In this document: positions 50,007-59,445 of the stretch, piece after piece
How the letters are laid out: each line of letters starts with the position of its first letter
How positions within the stretch are numbered: position 1 is the first letter of the stretch
Source of the DNA: Curtobacterium sp. MMLR14_010
GTDB lineage: Bacteria; Actinomycetota; Actinomycetes; Actinomycetales; Microbacteriaceae
Reading direction: 5' to 3'
Length of the DNA: 64,000 nt
NCBI RefSeq assembly: GCF_001865015.1
Contig: NZ_MJGV01000057.1
Coordinates: 190,809-254,808, forward strand
Translations under genes and position numbers: made by a program
The notes under the pieces: generated by a model
What the model was told of the DNA's origin: nothing
Seen by the model: only the letters and a program-made list of their open reading frames with translations
Databases searched by the model: none

Positions 50007-51122
50007 CTACTTGATGCCGGCGGTGGAGCAGGCGGCGGCGTACTGCGACGTGCAGACCTGCTTCGTCGTGTACAGACCGTCCTTGATCACGGTGTCCTGG
50101 ACGTTGTCCGTCGTGACGGCCACCGGGTCCAGCAGGGTCGACGGCACACTGTCGCCCTTGGCGGTCTTCGCGGTCGAGTCACCCTTCGGCGTCTCGCCCT
50201 TGGCGAACTGGATGGCCAGGTCGGCGGCCTGCGAGGCCTCGGGCTTGAACGCCTTGTAGACGGTCATGTACTGCTCACCGGAGAGGATCCGCTGGATGCC
50301 CGCGAGCGACGCGTCCTGACCGGTGACCGGGGGCAGCGTCTTCACGCCGCTCGACTTCAGCGCCGCGATCACACCGCCGCCGGTGTCGTCGTTCGCCGCG
50401 TACACGCCGGTGATCTTGTCGGCGCCGAGCTTGCTGATCTGCCCGGAGGCCCAGTCCTGCGCCTTGGCGGGGTCCCAGCCGGGGGTGTCGTACTCGGCGA
50501 GCACCTTGTAGTCGCTCTTGTCGATGACCGAGTGCGCGCCCTTCTTGAACTGCGAGGCGTTGTTGTCGGTCGGCGAGCCGTTGACCATGATGATCCCCGA
50601 GCCGGCCGGCACCTTCTTGGCCTTGAGCGCGTCGACGAGGGCCTGCCCCTGGAGCTGTCCGACCTTCTCGTTGTCGAACGAGATGTAGTAGCTCAGGTCC
50701 GGGCTGTCGATGAGCCGGTCGTAGGAGATGACCGGGACCTTCTTCGCCTTGGCCTGCTGGACGATGGACGCTGCCGCCTCGCCGTCGAACGGGTCGAGGA
50801 CCAGGACCTTGACGCCCTGCGTGAGCATCGACTGGGCCTGCTGCAGCTGCTTCGACGCGTCACCGTCGGCGTTGGCGTAGACGACCGAGCAGCCGCTGCA
50901 CTGCTTCTTGATCTCGGCGGTGAAGAGCGGACGGTCGGCGCTGGCGTAGCGGGCGGTGACCGAGTCGGGCAGGAGCAGGCCGATCTTGGCCTTCGAGGCG
51001 TCGCCGCCGCCGCTGCCGGACCCCGTCCCGGCGCCGGCCCCGTTCGAGCAGCCCGCCAGGGTGGTGATCGCGATCAGGAGCGCGCCGACGCCGAGCATGG
51101 CGCGTGTGGTGGATTTCTTCAT
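50007..51122 (-). CDS. sugar-binding lipoprotein, XylF/RbsB type
   Basis: A 371-residue periplasmic-binding-protein-fold lipoprotein (type I). The lipobox TLAGC gives lipidated Cys25. It carries IGLLLPDSVTARYASADRP, the Cys pair KKQCSGCSVVY and TGQDASLAGIQRILSGEQYMTVYK, typical of xylose binding proteins. GGAGGAC stands seven bases before ATG. Expression from a well-placed promoter just upstream. Confidence 0.92.
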   Translation of the reverse strand: MKKSTTRAMLGVGALLIAITTLAGCSNGAGAGTGSGSGGGDASKAKIGLLLPDSVTARYASADRPLFTAEIKKQCSGCSVVYANADGDASKQLQQAQSMLTQGVKVLVLDPFDGEAAASIVQQAKAKKVPVISYDRLIDSPDLSYYISFDNEKVGQLQGQALVDALKAKKVPAGSGIIMVNGSPTDNNASQFKKGAHSVIDKSDYKVLAEYDTPGWDPAKAQDWASGQISKLGADKITGVYAANDDTGGGVIAALKSSGVKTLPPVTGQDASLAGIQRILSGEQYMTVYKAFKPEASQAADLAIQFAKGETPKGDSTAKTAKGDSVPSTLLDPVAVTTDNVQDTVIKDGLYTTKQVCTSQYAAACSTAGIK

Positions 51123-51168
51123 TGAAACGTCCTCCGACAGGTGGACCGCCCACGTTGGCGGTGCCCTG

Positions 51169-51197
51169 AGTGTGCCAGCGGGCGTTCTTGGCTGCAA
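51169..51197 (-). promoter_or_regulatory. promoter of the XylF-type operon
   Basis: On the minus strand TTGCAG (51192-51197) and CACACT (51169-51174) are 17 bases apart. CTTGC-containing direct repeats (around 51188-51210) overlap the -35, and an AT-rich CGAAATCGTTATCG lies at 51226. These are candidate sites for the ROK regulator encoded upstream. Confidence 0.5.
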
Positions 51198-51284
51198 GAG
51201 TTGAACGCAAGGGCTGCGGGCCGTGACGAAATCGTTATCGAAGGCGGCTCGTCGCCGGGCTCGGGCGGATCGCGCGGTCAGGCG

Positions 51285-52457
51285 TCACCGGGCTCGGGTG
51301 ACGTCCACCGCCTCGATCGCCACGGCGAGGGCCCCGGTCACGGCGGCCTTCTCGCCGAGCTGCCCCTGCACGACGTCCGGGGTGCCGTCCGCGTCGACGA
51401 TGAGCATCGACTCGAGGGCGTGCCGCATCGGGCCGAGCAGCAACTCCCCGGCACGGGCGAACTCCCCCGTGACGACGACCCGCTCGGGGTCCAGCACGTT
51501 GCAGAGCCCGACCGCCGCGGTGCCGATCGCGCGACCCGCGTCCGCCACGGCGCGGATGCACGCCGGGTCGCCGGACATCGCCCGGAGGATCAGGTCGGTC
51601 AGCTTGAGCGTGCCCACCTCGTCTCGGACGGACTCGAGCACCGCGGGGGCGCCGGCCACGGCCTCCAGGCAGCCACGGTTCCCACACCGGCAGATCGGTC
51701 CGTGCGGCACGACGGGCGTGTGCCCGAACTCGCCCGCGACGCCGTGGTGCCCCCGGAACAGCCGGCCGTCGAGCACCAGCCCGGCGCCGATGCCGTTGCC
51801 GACGTCGAGCGTGACGACGGTGCTCCGGCCACGCCCTGCACCGCTGCGGTGCTCCGCGAGGGCCGACAGCGTGGCGGCGTTGTCGAGCTGCACGGGCTTG
51901 CCGACCCGCTCGCCGAGCGACGTCCCGATCGCGATGCCGTCCCACCCGCGCAGGATCCCGCCGCGTGCGGTCATCCCCGTGCGCTTGTCGATCGGTGCGG
52001 CCACGGCGAGCCCGACCGACAGGACCTCCTGCATGGACGAGTCCACCGACTCGGCCATGTCCATCACGAGCAGGGCGGCCTTGTCGAGCTCGGCGTCGGC
52101 ACGGTGGTCCCGGGCCAGGGGCATGTGCCGCTCGGCGAGCACGGCGCCGTTGAGGTCGGACAGGGCCACGCGGAGGTGCCGCGGTGCGACGTGCACCCCT
52201 GCGACGAGCCCGAGTCCGTGCGGCAGCGTCACGCGGAGGGCCCGACGTCCGCTCGACGTGCTCGGGGTGGCGTGCAGGGCCCCGGTCGCGACGAGCTCCT
52301 TGACGATGTTCGACACCGTGGCCGGCGAGAGCCCGGTCGCACCGGCCAGCTCGACCTGGGTCAGTCCCCCGTGGCGCTTGACGGCCTCGACCACCCGCCC
52401 CCGGTTGGCTTCACGCAGTGAAGCTTGGCTGCCCGGACTCCGGCGTGGTTCTGACAC
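51285..52457 (-). CDS. ROK-family transcriptional regulator (XylR/NagC type)
   Basis: A 390-residue repressor: winged HTH at about 12-70 (LTQVELAGATGLSPATVSNIVKEL) joined to a ROK sugar-binding domain with the zinc cluster CRCGNRGCLEA and EFGHTPVV. It precedes the XylF-type importer on the same strand and is its likely controller, sensing the imported sugar. The GTG start follows TACGCT by six bases. The same window holds a ROK kinase without this zinc cluster. Confidence 0.9.
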   Translation of the reverse strand: MSEPRRSPGSQASLREANRGRVVEAVKRHGGLTQVELAGATGLSPATVSNIVKELVATGALHATPSTSSGRRALRVTLPHGLGLVAGVHVAPRHLRVALSDLNGAVLAERHMPLARDHRADAELDKAALLVMDMAESVDSSMQEVLSVGLAVAAPIDKRTGMTARGGILRGWDGIAIGTSLGERVGKPVQLDNAATLSALAEHRSGAGRGRSTVVTLDVGNGIGAGLVLDGRLFRGHHGVAGEFGHTPVVPHGPICRCGNRGCLEAVAGAPAVLESVRDEVGTLKLTDLILRAMSGDPACIRAVADAGRAIGTAAVGLCNVLDPERVVVTGEFARAGELLLGPMRHALESMLIVDADGTPDVVQGQLGEKAAVTGALAVAIEAVDVTRAR

Positions 52458-52484
52458 GGGGACAGCGTAACCGGGGGCGTCCGG

Positions 52485-53489
52485 CTACTTCGTGATGAAG
52501 CCTTCCTTCACCATCCAGTCGTAGGCGGCGTCGACCGGCTCGCGGCCCTCGACGTCGACCTGACGGTTCAGCTCCTGCAGCACCGCGTCGGTGAGCTTCG
52601 GGGAGATCTGGTCGTAGATGCCCTCGAGTTGCGGGTACCGCTTCAGCGTCGCGCTGTCGAGCACCGGCGCGACGTTGTACGCGGGGAAGAACCCCTCGTC
52701 GTCCTCGAGCACCTGCAGGCCGAGCGACTTGATGCGGCCGTCGGTGGTGAAGACCTCGCCGAAGTTGCACGTCCCGCGGTCGGTCGCCGTGTAGACGGTG
52801 CCGGTGTCGAGGATGTCGACGTTGCCCTTCGGGATCGCACCGTCGCCGGAGCCACCGAGCTGCATGCCGTACTTCGCGAGCATCGGCTTGAAGCCGTCCG
52901 CGCGCGAGTTGAACTCGGACTCGACGCAGAACGTCCGGTCCTCGGCGGGCAGCTTCGCGATGTCCGAGAGCTTCGTGATGCCGCCGAGGTCCTCGACCGC
53001 CTCCTTGCGCACCGCGAAGGCGTAGGTGTTGTTCATCGGCGCGGGCGGCAACCAGGTGAGGCCGTTGCCGGCGTCCTCCTTCCTCACCGCCTGGTACTGC
53101 TCCTGCTTGTCCGGGATGCCCTCCTTGTGGCCCATGTAGGTCAGCCACGCGGTGCCGGTGTACTCGTACGTCATGTCGGCGTCGTGCCCGGTCATGAGCT
53201 GCCGCACGGCGACGCTGCCCGGGACGTTCGTCTCGTCGGTCACGTCGAACCCGGCGGCCTTCGCGGCGAGCACGGCGATCTTGCCGAGCACGAGCTGCTC
53301 GGTGAAGTTCTTCGCCGTGACGGTGATGTGGGCATCCTCGGGCAGGTCGGCGATCCGCTTGATGGTGCCGGGCTCGGCAGCGGGGACGAACGAGGTCGCC
53401 GGCTGCAGGCCACAGCCGGTCAGGGCCAGGGCGGCGGCACCGGCGACGAGGGTCGCGGCGACGCGACGGGTGCGCTTCGTGCGGGTCAT
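52485..53489 (-). CDS. glycine betaine/choline-type binding lipoprotein (OpuCC/ProX-like)
   Basis: A 334-residue lipoprotein with lipobox ALTGC (Cys26). The OpuAC fold is seen in ITVTAKNFTEQLVLGKIAVL, YEYTGTAWLTYMGHK and SRADGFKPMLAKYG. It delivers a compatible solute to the OpuC-type permeases. Start overlaps the permease stop as ATGA. It is the last gene of a four-gene operon. Confidence 0.92.
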   Translation of the reverse strand: MTRTKRTRRVAATLVAGAAALALTGCGLQPATSFVPAAEPGTIKRIADLPEDAHITVTAKNFTEQLVLGKIAVLAAKAAGFDVTDETNVPGSVAVRQLMTGHDADMTYEYTGTAWLTYMGHKEGIPDKQEQYQAVRKEDAGNGLTWLPPAPMNNTYAFAVRKEAVEDLGGITKLSDIAKLPAEDRTFCVESEFNSRADGFKPMLAKYGMQLGGSGDGAIPKGNVDILDTGTVYTATDRGTCNFGEVFTTDGRIKSLGLQVLEDDEGFFPAYNVAPVLDSATLKRYPQLEGIYDQISPKLTDAVLQELNRQVDVEGREPVDAAYDWMVKEGFITK

Positions 53490-54259
53490 CGGAGTCCCTT
53501 CGGTCGTGCGAACGTCTCGACGATGCGGCCGAGCCAGTCGATGGACAGGGCCAGCAGTGCGATGAGGAGCGCACCGGCGACCAGCACCTTGGGCAGGAAC
53601 AGGTTCACGCCCGTGGTGATGAGCAGCCCGAGGCCACCGGCGCCGATGAACGTCGCGAGGGCGGCGGACCCGACCAGGAGCACCAGGGCGGTGCGGATGC
53701 CCGCGAGCATCACGGGCACGGCCAGCGGCAGTTCGACCTTGAGCAGGACGGAGAACGCGCTCATGCCCATGCCACGACCGGCCTCGACGGTGCGCTGGTC
53801 GACGCTCTCGATGCCGATGATGGTGTTCCGGAGCACGGGCAGGATCGCGTAGAGGACGAGCGCGATGACGGCCGCCCAGAACGAGAAGCCGAGCCAGAAC
53901 GCCAGCAGCACGACGAGCCCGACCGCGGGTGCGGCCTGCCCGAAGTTCGCCACGGCGAGGATGAACCCGCTCGCCCGACGGAGGGGACCGCGGGTCAGGA
54001 CGATGCCGAGCGGGATGCCGACGACGAGCACAATGGCGGTCGACACGATGGTCAGCATCAGGTGCTGCCACGTCAGTGCGAGCAGGTCGGCCGGGTTCAG
54101 CGTCGTCCGCTCGGTGTCGGTGAGGTCCGCGGTGGCGAGCCAGATCGCGAACGCGGCGAGCACGACCAGGATCGCGACGGGCTGGATGACCAGGGCCTTC
54201 CAGGACGTCGCGTGCCCGCCGGACTTCGTCGTGGCGGGGTCGACGACGACGTCAGTCAT
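53486..54259 (-). CDS. osmoprotectant ABC permease (OpuCD type)
   Basis: A 257-residue permease with six or seven helices and the binding-protein-dependent loop VEAGRGMGMSAFSVLLKVELPLAVP. It pairs with the second permease at the start of the operon. The start overlaps the ATPase gene by eight bases. Confidence 0.92.
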   Translation of the reverse strand: MTDVVVDPATTKSGGHATSWKALVIQPVAILVVLAAFAIWLATADLTDTERTTLNPADLLALTWQHLMLTIVSTAIVLVVGIPLGIVLTRGPLRRASGFILAVANFGQAAPAVGLVVLLAFWLGFSFWAAVIALVLYAILPVLRNTIIGIESVDQRTVEAGRGMGMSAFSVLLKVELPLAVPVMLAGIRTALVLLVGSAALATFIGAGGLGLLITTGVNLFLPKVLVAGALLIALLALSIDWLGRIVETFARPKGLR

Positions 54260-55523
54260 CGGTGCCCCCGGTCGTCGAGGCCTGCACCGGTGACTTCGGC
54301 AGGGTCTCGATCGGGTTCGTGTTCGTCCCGACCGGCGTGTACGCCTGCTCCTCGGCCGCGGCGGCCCGCGAGCGGGTGATCGCCTCCATGACCGTCTCGA
54401 CGGTGATCACGCCGCGGAAGGCGTCACGGCCGGCGGTGACGAGGGCGGCACCGGCGCTGGAGACGAGCATGGTGTCGAGCGCGTCGTTGAGCGTCGCGGC
54501 CTCGCCGACGACGGGCAGGTTCGGCTCGATGCCCTCGGGGATGCGCTCCAGGCGCTCGAGCTGGCGGCGCGACGGCCACCCGATCGGGCGCTGCCGGCGG
54601 TCGACGACGACGGCGTGCCCGTGGCCACCGGCCTCGCGCATCCGCTGCAGGACGGCCTTGGCCTCTTCGCCGGGGGAGCAGGTCACGGCGTCGACGACCT
54701 CGACGTCGCGGACCCGGTTCAGCGTGAGCTGCTTGAGCCCGGCACCCGAGCCGATGAAGTTCTCGACGAACTCGTTCGCCGGTTCGGCGAGGATGCGCTC
54801 CGGGCTGTCGTACTGCACGATGTGCGCGCCCTCGGAGAAGATCACGATCCAGTCGCCGAGCTTCACGGCCTCGTCGAAGTCGTGCGTGACGATGACGATC
54901 GTCTTGTGCAGCTCCTCCTGGATCCGGATGAGCTCGTCCTGCAGTCGCGCCCGGGTGATCGGGTCGACGGCGCCGAAGGGCTCGTCCATGAGGAGCACGG
55001 GCGGGTCTGCGGCGAGCGCGCGGGCGACGCCGACGCGCTGCTGCTGGCCGCCGGAGAGCTCGCGGGGGTAGCGGTCGCGGTAGGTGTCGGGGTCGAGCGA
55101 CACCAGCTCGAGGAGCTCGTCGACGCGGGCCGCGATCTTCGCCTTGGACCAGCCGAGCATCTTCGGCACGATCGCGATGTTCGCCGCGACCGTCATGTGC
55201 GGGAAGAGTCCGCCTGCCTGGATCACGTAGCCCATGCGGCGTCGCAGCTCGTCGCCGTCGATCGAGGTGACGTCGTCGTCGCCGACCACGATGCGGCCCT
55301 CGGTGGGCTCGATGAGCCGGTTGATCATCTTCAGCGTGGTCGTCTTGCCGCAGCCGGACGGGCCGACGAGCATGACGATCTTGCCGGCCGGGATCTCGAG
55401 CGTGATGCCGTCGACGGCGGGCTTGGCCTGACCCGGGTACCGCTTGGTGACGGTGTCGAGCAGGATGCTGCGGCCCGTGACGTCCCCGTCGGGGGCGGTG
55501 AGGGTGGCGTTGTCAGTGGACAC
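54252..55523 (-). CDS. osmoprotectant ABC ATPase with CBS domains (OpuCA type)
   Basis: A 423-residue ATPase: Walker A GPSGCGKTTT, signature LSGGQQQRVGVARAL, Walker B VLLMDEPFGAVDP. After residue about 260 a CBS pair follows (VLQRMREAGGHGHAVVVDRRQRPIGW; ALDTMLVSSAGAALVTA), which in OpuA senses ionic strength. It would couple import of betaine-like solutes to osmotic stress. GTG start; 11-base overlap with the upstream permease. Confidence 0.93.
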   Translation of the reverse strand: MSTDNATLTAPDGDVTGRSILLDTVTKRYPGQAKPAVDGITLEIPAGKIVMLVGPSGCGKTTTLKMINRLIEPTEGRIVVGDDDVTSIDGDELRRRMGYVIQAGGLFPHMTVAANIAIVPKMLGWSKAKIAARVDELLELVSLDPDTYRDRYPRELSGGQQQRVGVARALAADPPVLLMDEPFGAVDPITRARLQDELIRIQEELHKTIVIVTHDFDEAVKLGDWIVIFSEGAHIVQYDSPERILAEPANEFVENFIGSGAGLKQLTLNRVRDVEVVDAVTCSPGEEAKAVLQRMREAGGHGHAVVVDRRQRPIGWPSRRQLERLERIPEGIEPNLPVVGEAATLNDALDTMLVSSAGAALVTAGRDAFRGVITVETVMEAITRSRAAAAEEQAYTPVGTNTNPIETLPKSPVQASTTGGTDD

Positions 55524-56157
55524 GGATACCTCGCGAGGTGGTCAGGCGGCCGAGGCCGAGGAGCAGGAGGTCGAGGACGAGGGCGAGCAGGACGACGCCC
55601 ACCACACCCACCACGACGGAGTTGAGGGAGTTGGCGCCGCCGAGGCGGGACAGCCCGGAGAAGATGAAGCCGCCGAGACCCGGGCCGAGGGCGTAGGCGG
55701 CCACCGCGGCGACGCCCATCACCATCTGGGCGGAGACCCGGACACCGGTCAGGATGATCGGCCACGCCATGGGGAGCTCGACCTGCACCAGCGTGCGGAA
55801 GCGGCTCATCCCGATGCCGCGTGCCGACTCGACGACGGCGGGGGAGATCTCGGAGAGCCCGACGACCGCGTTGCGGAGGATCGGCAGGGCGGCGAAGAAC
55901 GTGACGGTGACGACGGACGGCACGACGCCGAACCCGAGCGGCACGAGCAGCAGCCCGATCACGGCGAACGACGGCAGGGTCAGCCCGATGGTCGACAGCT
56001 CGTTCGCCGCCGACCGGAAGCGGGGGATGCGGTAGACGAGTGCGGCGAGCACCACGGCGATGACGGTGGCGAGCACGACGCACTGGACGACCAGTGAGAA
56101 GTGCTGCCACGAGGCGAACCAGATCTGGTCCCACCGCTCCACGACGTACTGGAACAC
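55513..56157 (-). CDS. osmoprotectant ABC permease (OpuCB type)
   Basis: A 214-residue permease, first gene of the operon, with loop ESARGIGMSRFRTLVQVELPMAWPI. The GTG start at 56157 is chosen because GAAGGGA lies eight bases ahead and the following FQYVVERWDQIWFASWQHF matches the family N-terminus; a longer upstream frame is Arg-rich and not coding-like. Confidence 0.9.
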   Translation of the reverse strand: MFQYVVERWDQIWFASWQHFSLVVQCVVLATVIAVVLAALVYRIPRFRSAANELSTIGLTLPSFAVIGLLLVPLGFGVVPSVVTVTFFAALPILRNAVVGLSEISPAVVESARGIGMSRFRTLVQVELPMAWPIILTGVRVSAQMVMGVAAVAAYALGPGLGGFIFSGLSRLGGANSLNSVVVGVVGVVLLALVLDLLLLGLGRLTTSRGIRVH

Positions 56158-56363
56158 GGAGTCGGTCCCTTCCCGGTCGGCAGTCCGACCCGCGGATCGG
56201 GGCACGAACGCGGCCAAACGTAGCCAAGGCGTCCGCGATCTGTACAACCGTGGAACCGCTTGCCGTCAGGAACCTGCGTGACCGCGCAGCCGGAAAACCC
56301 TGGTCAGACGGGGTGGGCACCGGCGACCCTGGGAGAACGGTAACGATCCCCCCGTGCGGTCGG
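56158..56363 (-). promoter_or_regulatory. upstream region of the osmoprotectant operon
   Basis: The 206-base gap holds, on the minus strand, a TTGTAC hexamer (around 56240-56245) and a TACGTT box 19 bases later as a possible promoter. A GCGTGACCGCGC segment and AT-rich tracts (GGAAAACC) lie farther upstream. No firm operator was seen. Confidence 0.3.
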
Positions 56364-57113
56364 CTACAGCCCCGCGCTCCGCAGTCCGGCCCGCTCGGCG
56401 ATGTCGGCGAGGTGGTCGCGCCAGTCCCGCCACTCGTCAGCCGTCTTGTCCGCCAGGTTGCCGTCGCCGTCCCCGGCCAGGCCGTCGAGCATCTCGCGCA
56501 CGATGTCGGCGTGGCCAGCATGCCGAGCGGTCTCGTACGCCATGTGCACGAGGATCCGGTGCAGCGTCACCTCGCGGACCTCCTCGGGCCACCACGGCAC
56601 CACCCCGCGGGCGTCGAGGTCGAGCGCCTCGATGGTGGCGTCGGCGTGCGCGGCGCTGGCCTCGTGGAACGCGACGACGTCGGCGGTCGTCTCGTCGAGG
56701 CTGGCGTACATGTCGGTGCCGTCCTCGGCCGTGACCCAGGCCGGCGGATCGGGGAAGGGCCGGTCGAACACCGACCCGAGGTACTCCACCTGCACCGAGG
56801 CCACGTGCTTGACGAGCCCGAGCACGTTCGTGCCCGTCGGGGTGACCGGCCACCGCGCCTGCCGTTCCGCGAGCCCGTCGAGCTTGCCGACCAGCGCGGC
56901 CCGGTGCTTCTGCAGGTACCGGTGCAGCGTCGCCTTCACCTGGGCCTGGTCCGTCACGGGCGCCCGGCCCTCGTCGCTGAGCCGGGACGTGCCGACCGAC
57001 GCCAGCGACGACGACGCCGCCGCGCTCCGGACGTCAGGGACGTCAGGGACGTCAGGGACGTCAGCGACGCCCGGGACGTCGGCGGCCGGGGTGCTGGCGG
57101 GGGAGTCGGTCAT
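56364..57113 (-). CDS. DinB-family (DUF664) protein with repeat-bearing N-terminus
   Basis: A 249-residue protein. From about residue 53, VTDQAQVKATLHRYLQKHRAALVGKLDGL starts a DinB/MST-like four-helix fold, with GLVKHVASVQVEYLG and ILVHMAYETARHAGHAD providing the metal-type His positions. Related proteins are mycothiol- or bacillithiol-dependent transferases. The N-terminal 50 residues are disordered and include Pro-Asp-Val repeats. A GTG at VTDQAQ could be the real start; the ATG at 57113 overlaps the upstream stop. Confidence 0.8.
   Translation of the reverse strand: MTDSPASTPAADVPGVADVPDVPDVPDVRSAAASSSLASVGTSRLSDEGRAPVTDQAQVKATLHRYLQKHRAALVGKLDGLAERQARWPVTPTGTNVLGLVKHVASVQVEYLGSVFDRPFPDPPAWVTAEDGTDMYASLDETTADVVAFHEASAAHADATIEALDLDARGVVPWWPEEVREVTLHRILVHMAYETARHAGHADIVREMLDGLAGDGDGNLADKTADEWRDWRDHLADIAERAGLRSAGL
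57029..57064. repeat. four tandem copies of GGACGTCAG
   Basis: A nine-base unit is repeated four times exactly in the N-terminal extension of the DinB-like gene, coding Pro-Asp-Val triplets. Being a multiple of three, changes in copy number would keep the frame. Confidence 0.8.
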
Positions 57114-57721
57114 GCGGTCGATCGTGCCACCGCTCGTGCCCGGACGCGCTCCGACTCGGCCACGGCGACGCGTTCGGCCGTGAGCAACAGCGACGCGACG
57201 TCGGTGGCGCTGCGCGCCGGCTGGTCGTTCCAGCTCGTCAGGTCGCGGACCCGGCCCATCCGGACGTCCGGCGCCGGGCACCAGAGCACCGGGGTGCCCT
57301 CGGCGGAGGCGAGGGCGTGCCACACGACGTCGAGCGCGCGCTGCACCGGCTGGGCGTGCACCGCGTGCGGCCCGCCCGCCGCGGAGACGACGGCGCCGAC
57401 CAGGCAGGCACCGACGAGGGGCCGGCCGACGACGTCCATCGCCGCAGCGCTGGAGGCCGTGCGGGTGCGCCCGGACTCGTCCACGTACGCGAACCAGGCG
57501 TGCTGGATCCAGCCGTGTTCGACGACACCCCGGGCGTCGGAGAGCAGTCGTCCGAGGTCGCCGAGCTCGGCGATCTCGGTGGCGTCACGACGGGCCCTGG
57601 CGGCGTCCCGACGGAGGGCGATCCGGTCGAGGATGCCGCGCAGCCCGGGGCGGGCGGGCGCGGACGAGGAGGGAGCGGCGTCGGTGGCGACGTCGTGCTG
57701 GACGCGGAACTCGAGGGTCAT
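57110..57721 (-). CDS. DUF6197-like hypothetical protein
   Basis: A 203-residue protein with SDARGVVEHGWIQHAWFAYVDESG, GACLVGAVVSAAGG, ALDVVWHALAS and DLTSWNDQPARSATDVASLL, the pattern of the DUF6197 proteins of actinobacteria (function unknown). GGAGGGG lies five bases before the ATG at 57721, chosen over an in-frame GTG upstream. Stop overlaps the DinB-like gene start. Confidence 0.75.
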   Translation of the reverse strand: MTLEFRVQHDVATDAAPSSSAPARPGLRGILDRIALRRDAARARRDATEIAELGDLGRLLSDARGVVEHGWIQHAWFAYVDESGRTRTASSAAAMDVVGRPLVGACLVGAVVSAAGGPHAVHAQPVQRALDVVWHALASAEGTPVLWCPAPDVRMGRVRDLTSWNDQPARSATDVASLLLTAERVAVAESERVRARAVARSTA

Positions 57722-57781
57722 CAGGCCCCTCCGATTCTTCACGTGCACGGATGGTGTGGAGCGACGATAACGCCGTTCTGC

Positions 57782-58653
57782 TCAGTCGTCGAGGGTCGCG
57801 TCGATCCCGCGGCGTCCGACGGTCCGGAACGCGCGATCGTCACTGGTCCACAGGGCCGAGGCGATGGACACGGCCCAGCCACGTGCCCTGGTCCAGGTGG
57901 CGTCGTCGGCCGCCACCTGCGCGCGGAAGGTGCGCCGGCCCTCCCGGTCGAAGGTCAGCCAGGCCGTGGCCAGGTCGACGGCGGGGTCCCCTGCGGTCAC
58001 GTCGCCGAAGTCGACGACCGCCGACAGGCGGTCGCCGTCCGGTCCACGCTCCACCAGCACGTTGAACGGGTGCAGGTCGCCGTGCACCCAGACGGGAGGC
58101 CCGGGGTCGGCAGCGCCGCTGCGGTCCGCCAGAGCGCGGCCAGCTCACGGGCACGGGGTACGTCCGCGGTCGCCAGCCGGTCGAGCACCGCCTCGCTCCG
58201 CGTGGCGAGCGGGACCGCACGGAACGGGTTCGCCGGGGCGTCCGACGGCGCGGGCACGTGGAGCAGGCCGACGAAGGCGGCGAGCGCCCGGGCGACGGAC
58301 GGTCCGGCCGCGCGGTCGCCGACCACCTCGCCGGGGAGCCACCGGACGACGCTCCACGACCACGGGTAGCCGAGCGCCGGGCGACCCAGGCGGACGGGGG
58401 CCGGTACCGGGACGACGGGGGCGACCCGGCGGGCGATCTCCGGCAGCCACCGCTGTTCGTGCTCGACGAGCCGGGCTGCGGCCGTCCGCCGGGGGAGTCG
58501 GACCGCCAGGTCGTCACCGAGCCGCACGACCACGTTGTCCCAGCCGTTCGCGACGATGCGCAGCGGCCGGTCCGCCAGGTGCGGGTGCTGGTCGGCGAGC
58601 AGCGACCGGACGAGCGACTCGTCGACGTCGACCTCGGCGGCGGGGGTGGGCAT
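57782..58653 (-). pseudogene. aminoglycoside-phosphotransferase-family gene split by a frameshift
   Basis: Two frames together make one APH-like kinase of about 290 residues. The first (from 58653) has VANGWDNVVVRLGDDLAVRLPRR, the ATP-binding part, and WRTAAALP. The second (to 57782) starts VHGDLHPFNVLV, the catalytic loop, and has VVDFGDVTAGDPAVDLA, the Mg-binding loop. The frames join if one base is restored near 58107, giving LPDPGPPVWVHGD. So a one-base deletion, sequencing error or -1 frameshift. ATG at 58653 follows TACCCT by six bases. Confidence 0.85.
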
Positions 58654-58785
58654 CGCGACAGGGTAGCTGGCACCGGTCCCCGCGAACGGGGGAGTTCAGC
58701 GCGGATCAGACTCTTGCTACCTTCACAGAGTCGGAGACGTGGGTGTCACTGGGGGGACTCGTGTACCGGACGGCCGGTCGTGGTG

Positions 58786-59445
58786 TCAGGGGGCCACGGT
58801 CGGCGCGATGATCCCGACGAGCCGCGGGATCTCGGGGCGGACGCGGTCCGTGACGATCGCTGCGAGCAGCACCGTCCAGAGCTCGCGGAGCCGCTCGAAC
58901 AGGTCGCGGCGGCCGGCGAGGACGTCGGAGACGGTCTGCACGCCCGTGTACGCGGGGATCACCACGCGTCCGAGCAGGTCCGGGTCCCAGGTGTCCTGCA
59001 CCTGCCCGTCGGCGATGCCCTCGCGCACCAGGTCCGACGTGACGGACATCCAGTCGGTGTACGGCGCCGCGCGGGCGACGTCGGCGGTGGCGGCCTCGGT
59101 CGAGAGCCGGATGCCTGCGCTCACCATCACCTCGGACACCATCTGCGTCGCGAGCCCCTGGGACATCCACATCAGCGTCTCGAGGGGCGACGAGGCCTTC
59201 GCGAACGCGGCCTCGCCGTAGCGCCGGGAGATCGCGTGCTGTTCGGCGATGACGGCCCCGGCCAGGTCGGCCTTCGACGCGAAGTGGAAGTACAGCGCGC
59301 CCTTGGTGACACCGGCTCGTTCGGCGACGGCGTCCATCGAGGTGCCGACGTAGCCGCGGTCGTCGAACTCGTGGGCGGCAGCGGCGACGACCGCGGCCCG
59401 GGTGTCCCCTGCCCGCTGCTGCCGTGACCGGCCGTCCTGCGCCAT
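58786..59445 (-). CDS. TetR-family regulator (ScbR/A-factor-receptor-like)
   Basis: A 219-residue regulator with HTH GTSMDAVAERAGVTKGALYFHFASKADLA at about 38-66, the variant typical of gamma-butyrolactone receptor-like proteins. The C-terminal domain is helical. Whether it binds a butyrolactone is unknown; no synthase is nearby. ATG follows TACGCT by six bases. Targets unclear: the divergent gene is a small membrane protein. Confidence 0.83.
   Translation of the reverse strand: MAQDGRSRQQRAGDTRAAVVAAAAHEFDDRGYVGTSMDAVAERAGVTKGALYFHFASKADLAGAVIAEQHAISRRYGEAAFAKASSPLETLMWMSQGLATQMVSEVMVSAGIRLSTEAATADVARAAPYTDWMSVTSDLVREGIADGQVQDTWDPDLLGRVVIPAYTGVQTVSDVLAGRRDLFERLRELWTVLLAAIVTDRVRPEIPRLVGIIAPTVAP

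Noticed and set aside
57782..58087. A separate small APH-like gene starting at the VHGDLHP codon
   Set aside because: It begins in the middle of the kinase catalytic loop, which is better explained as the second half of one frameshifted gene.
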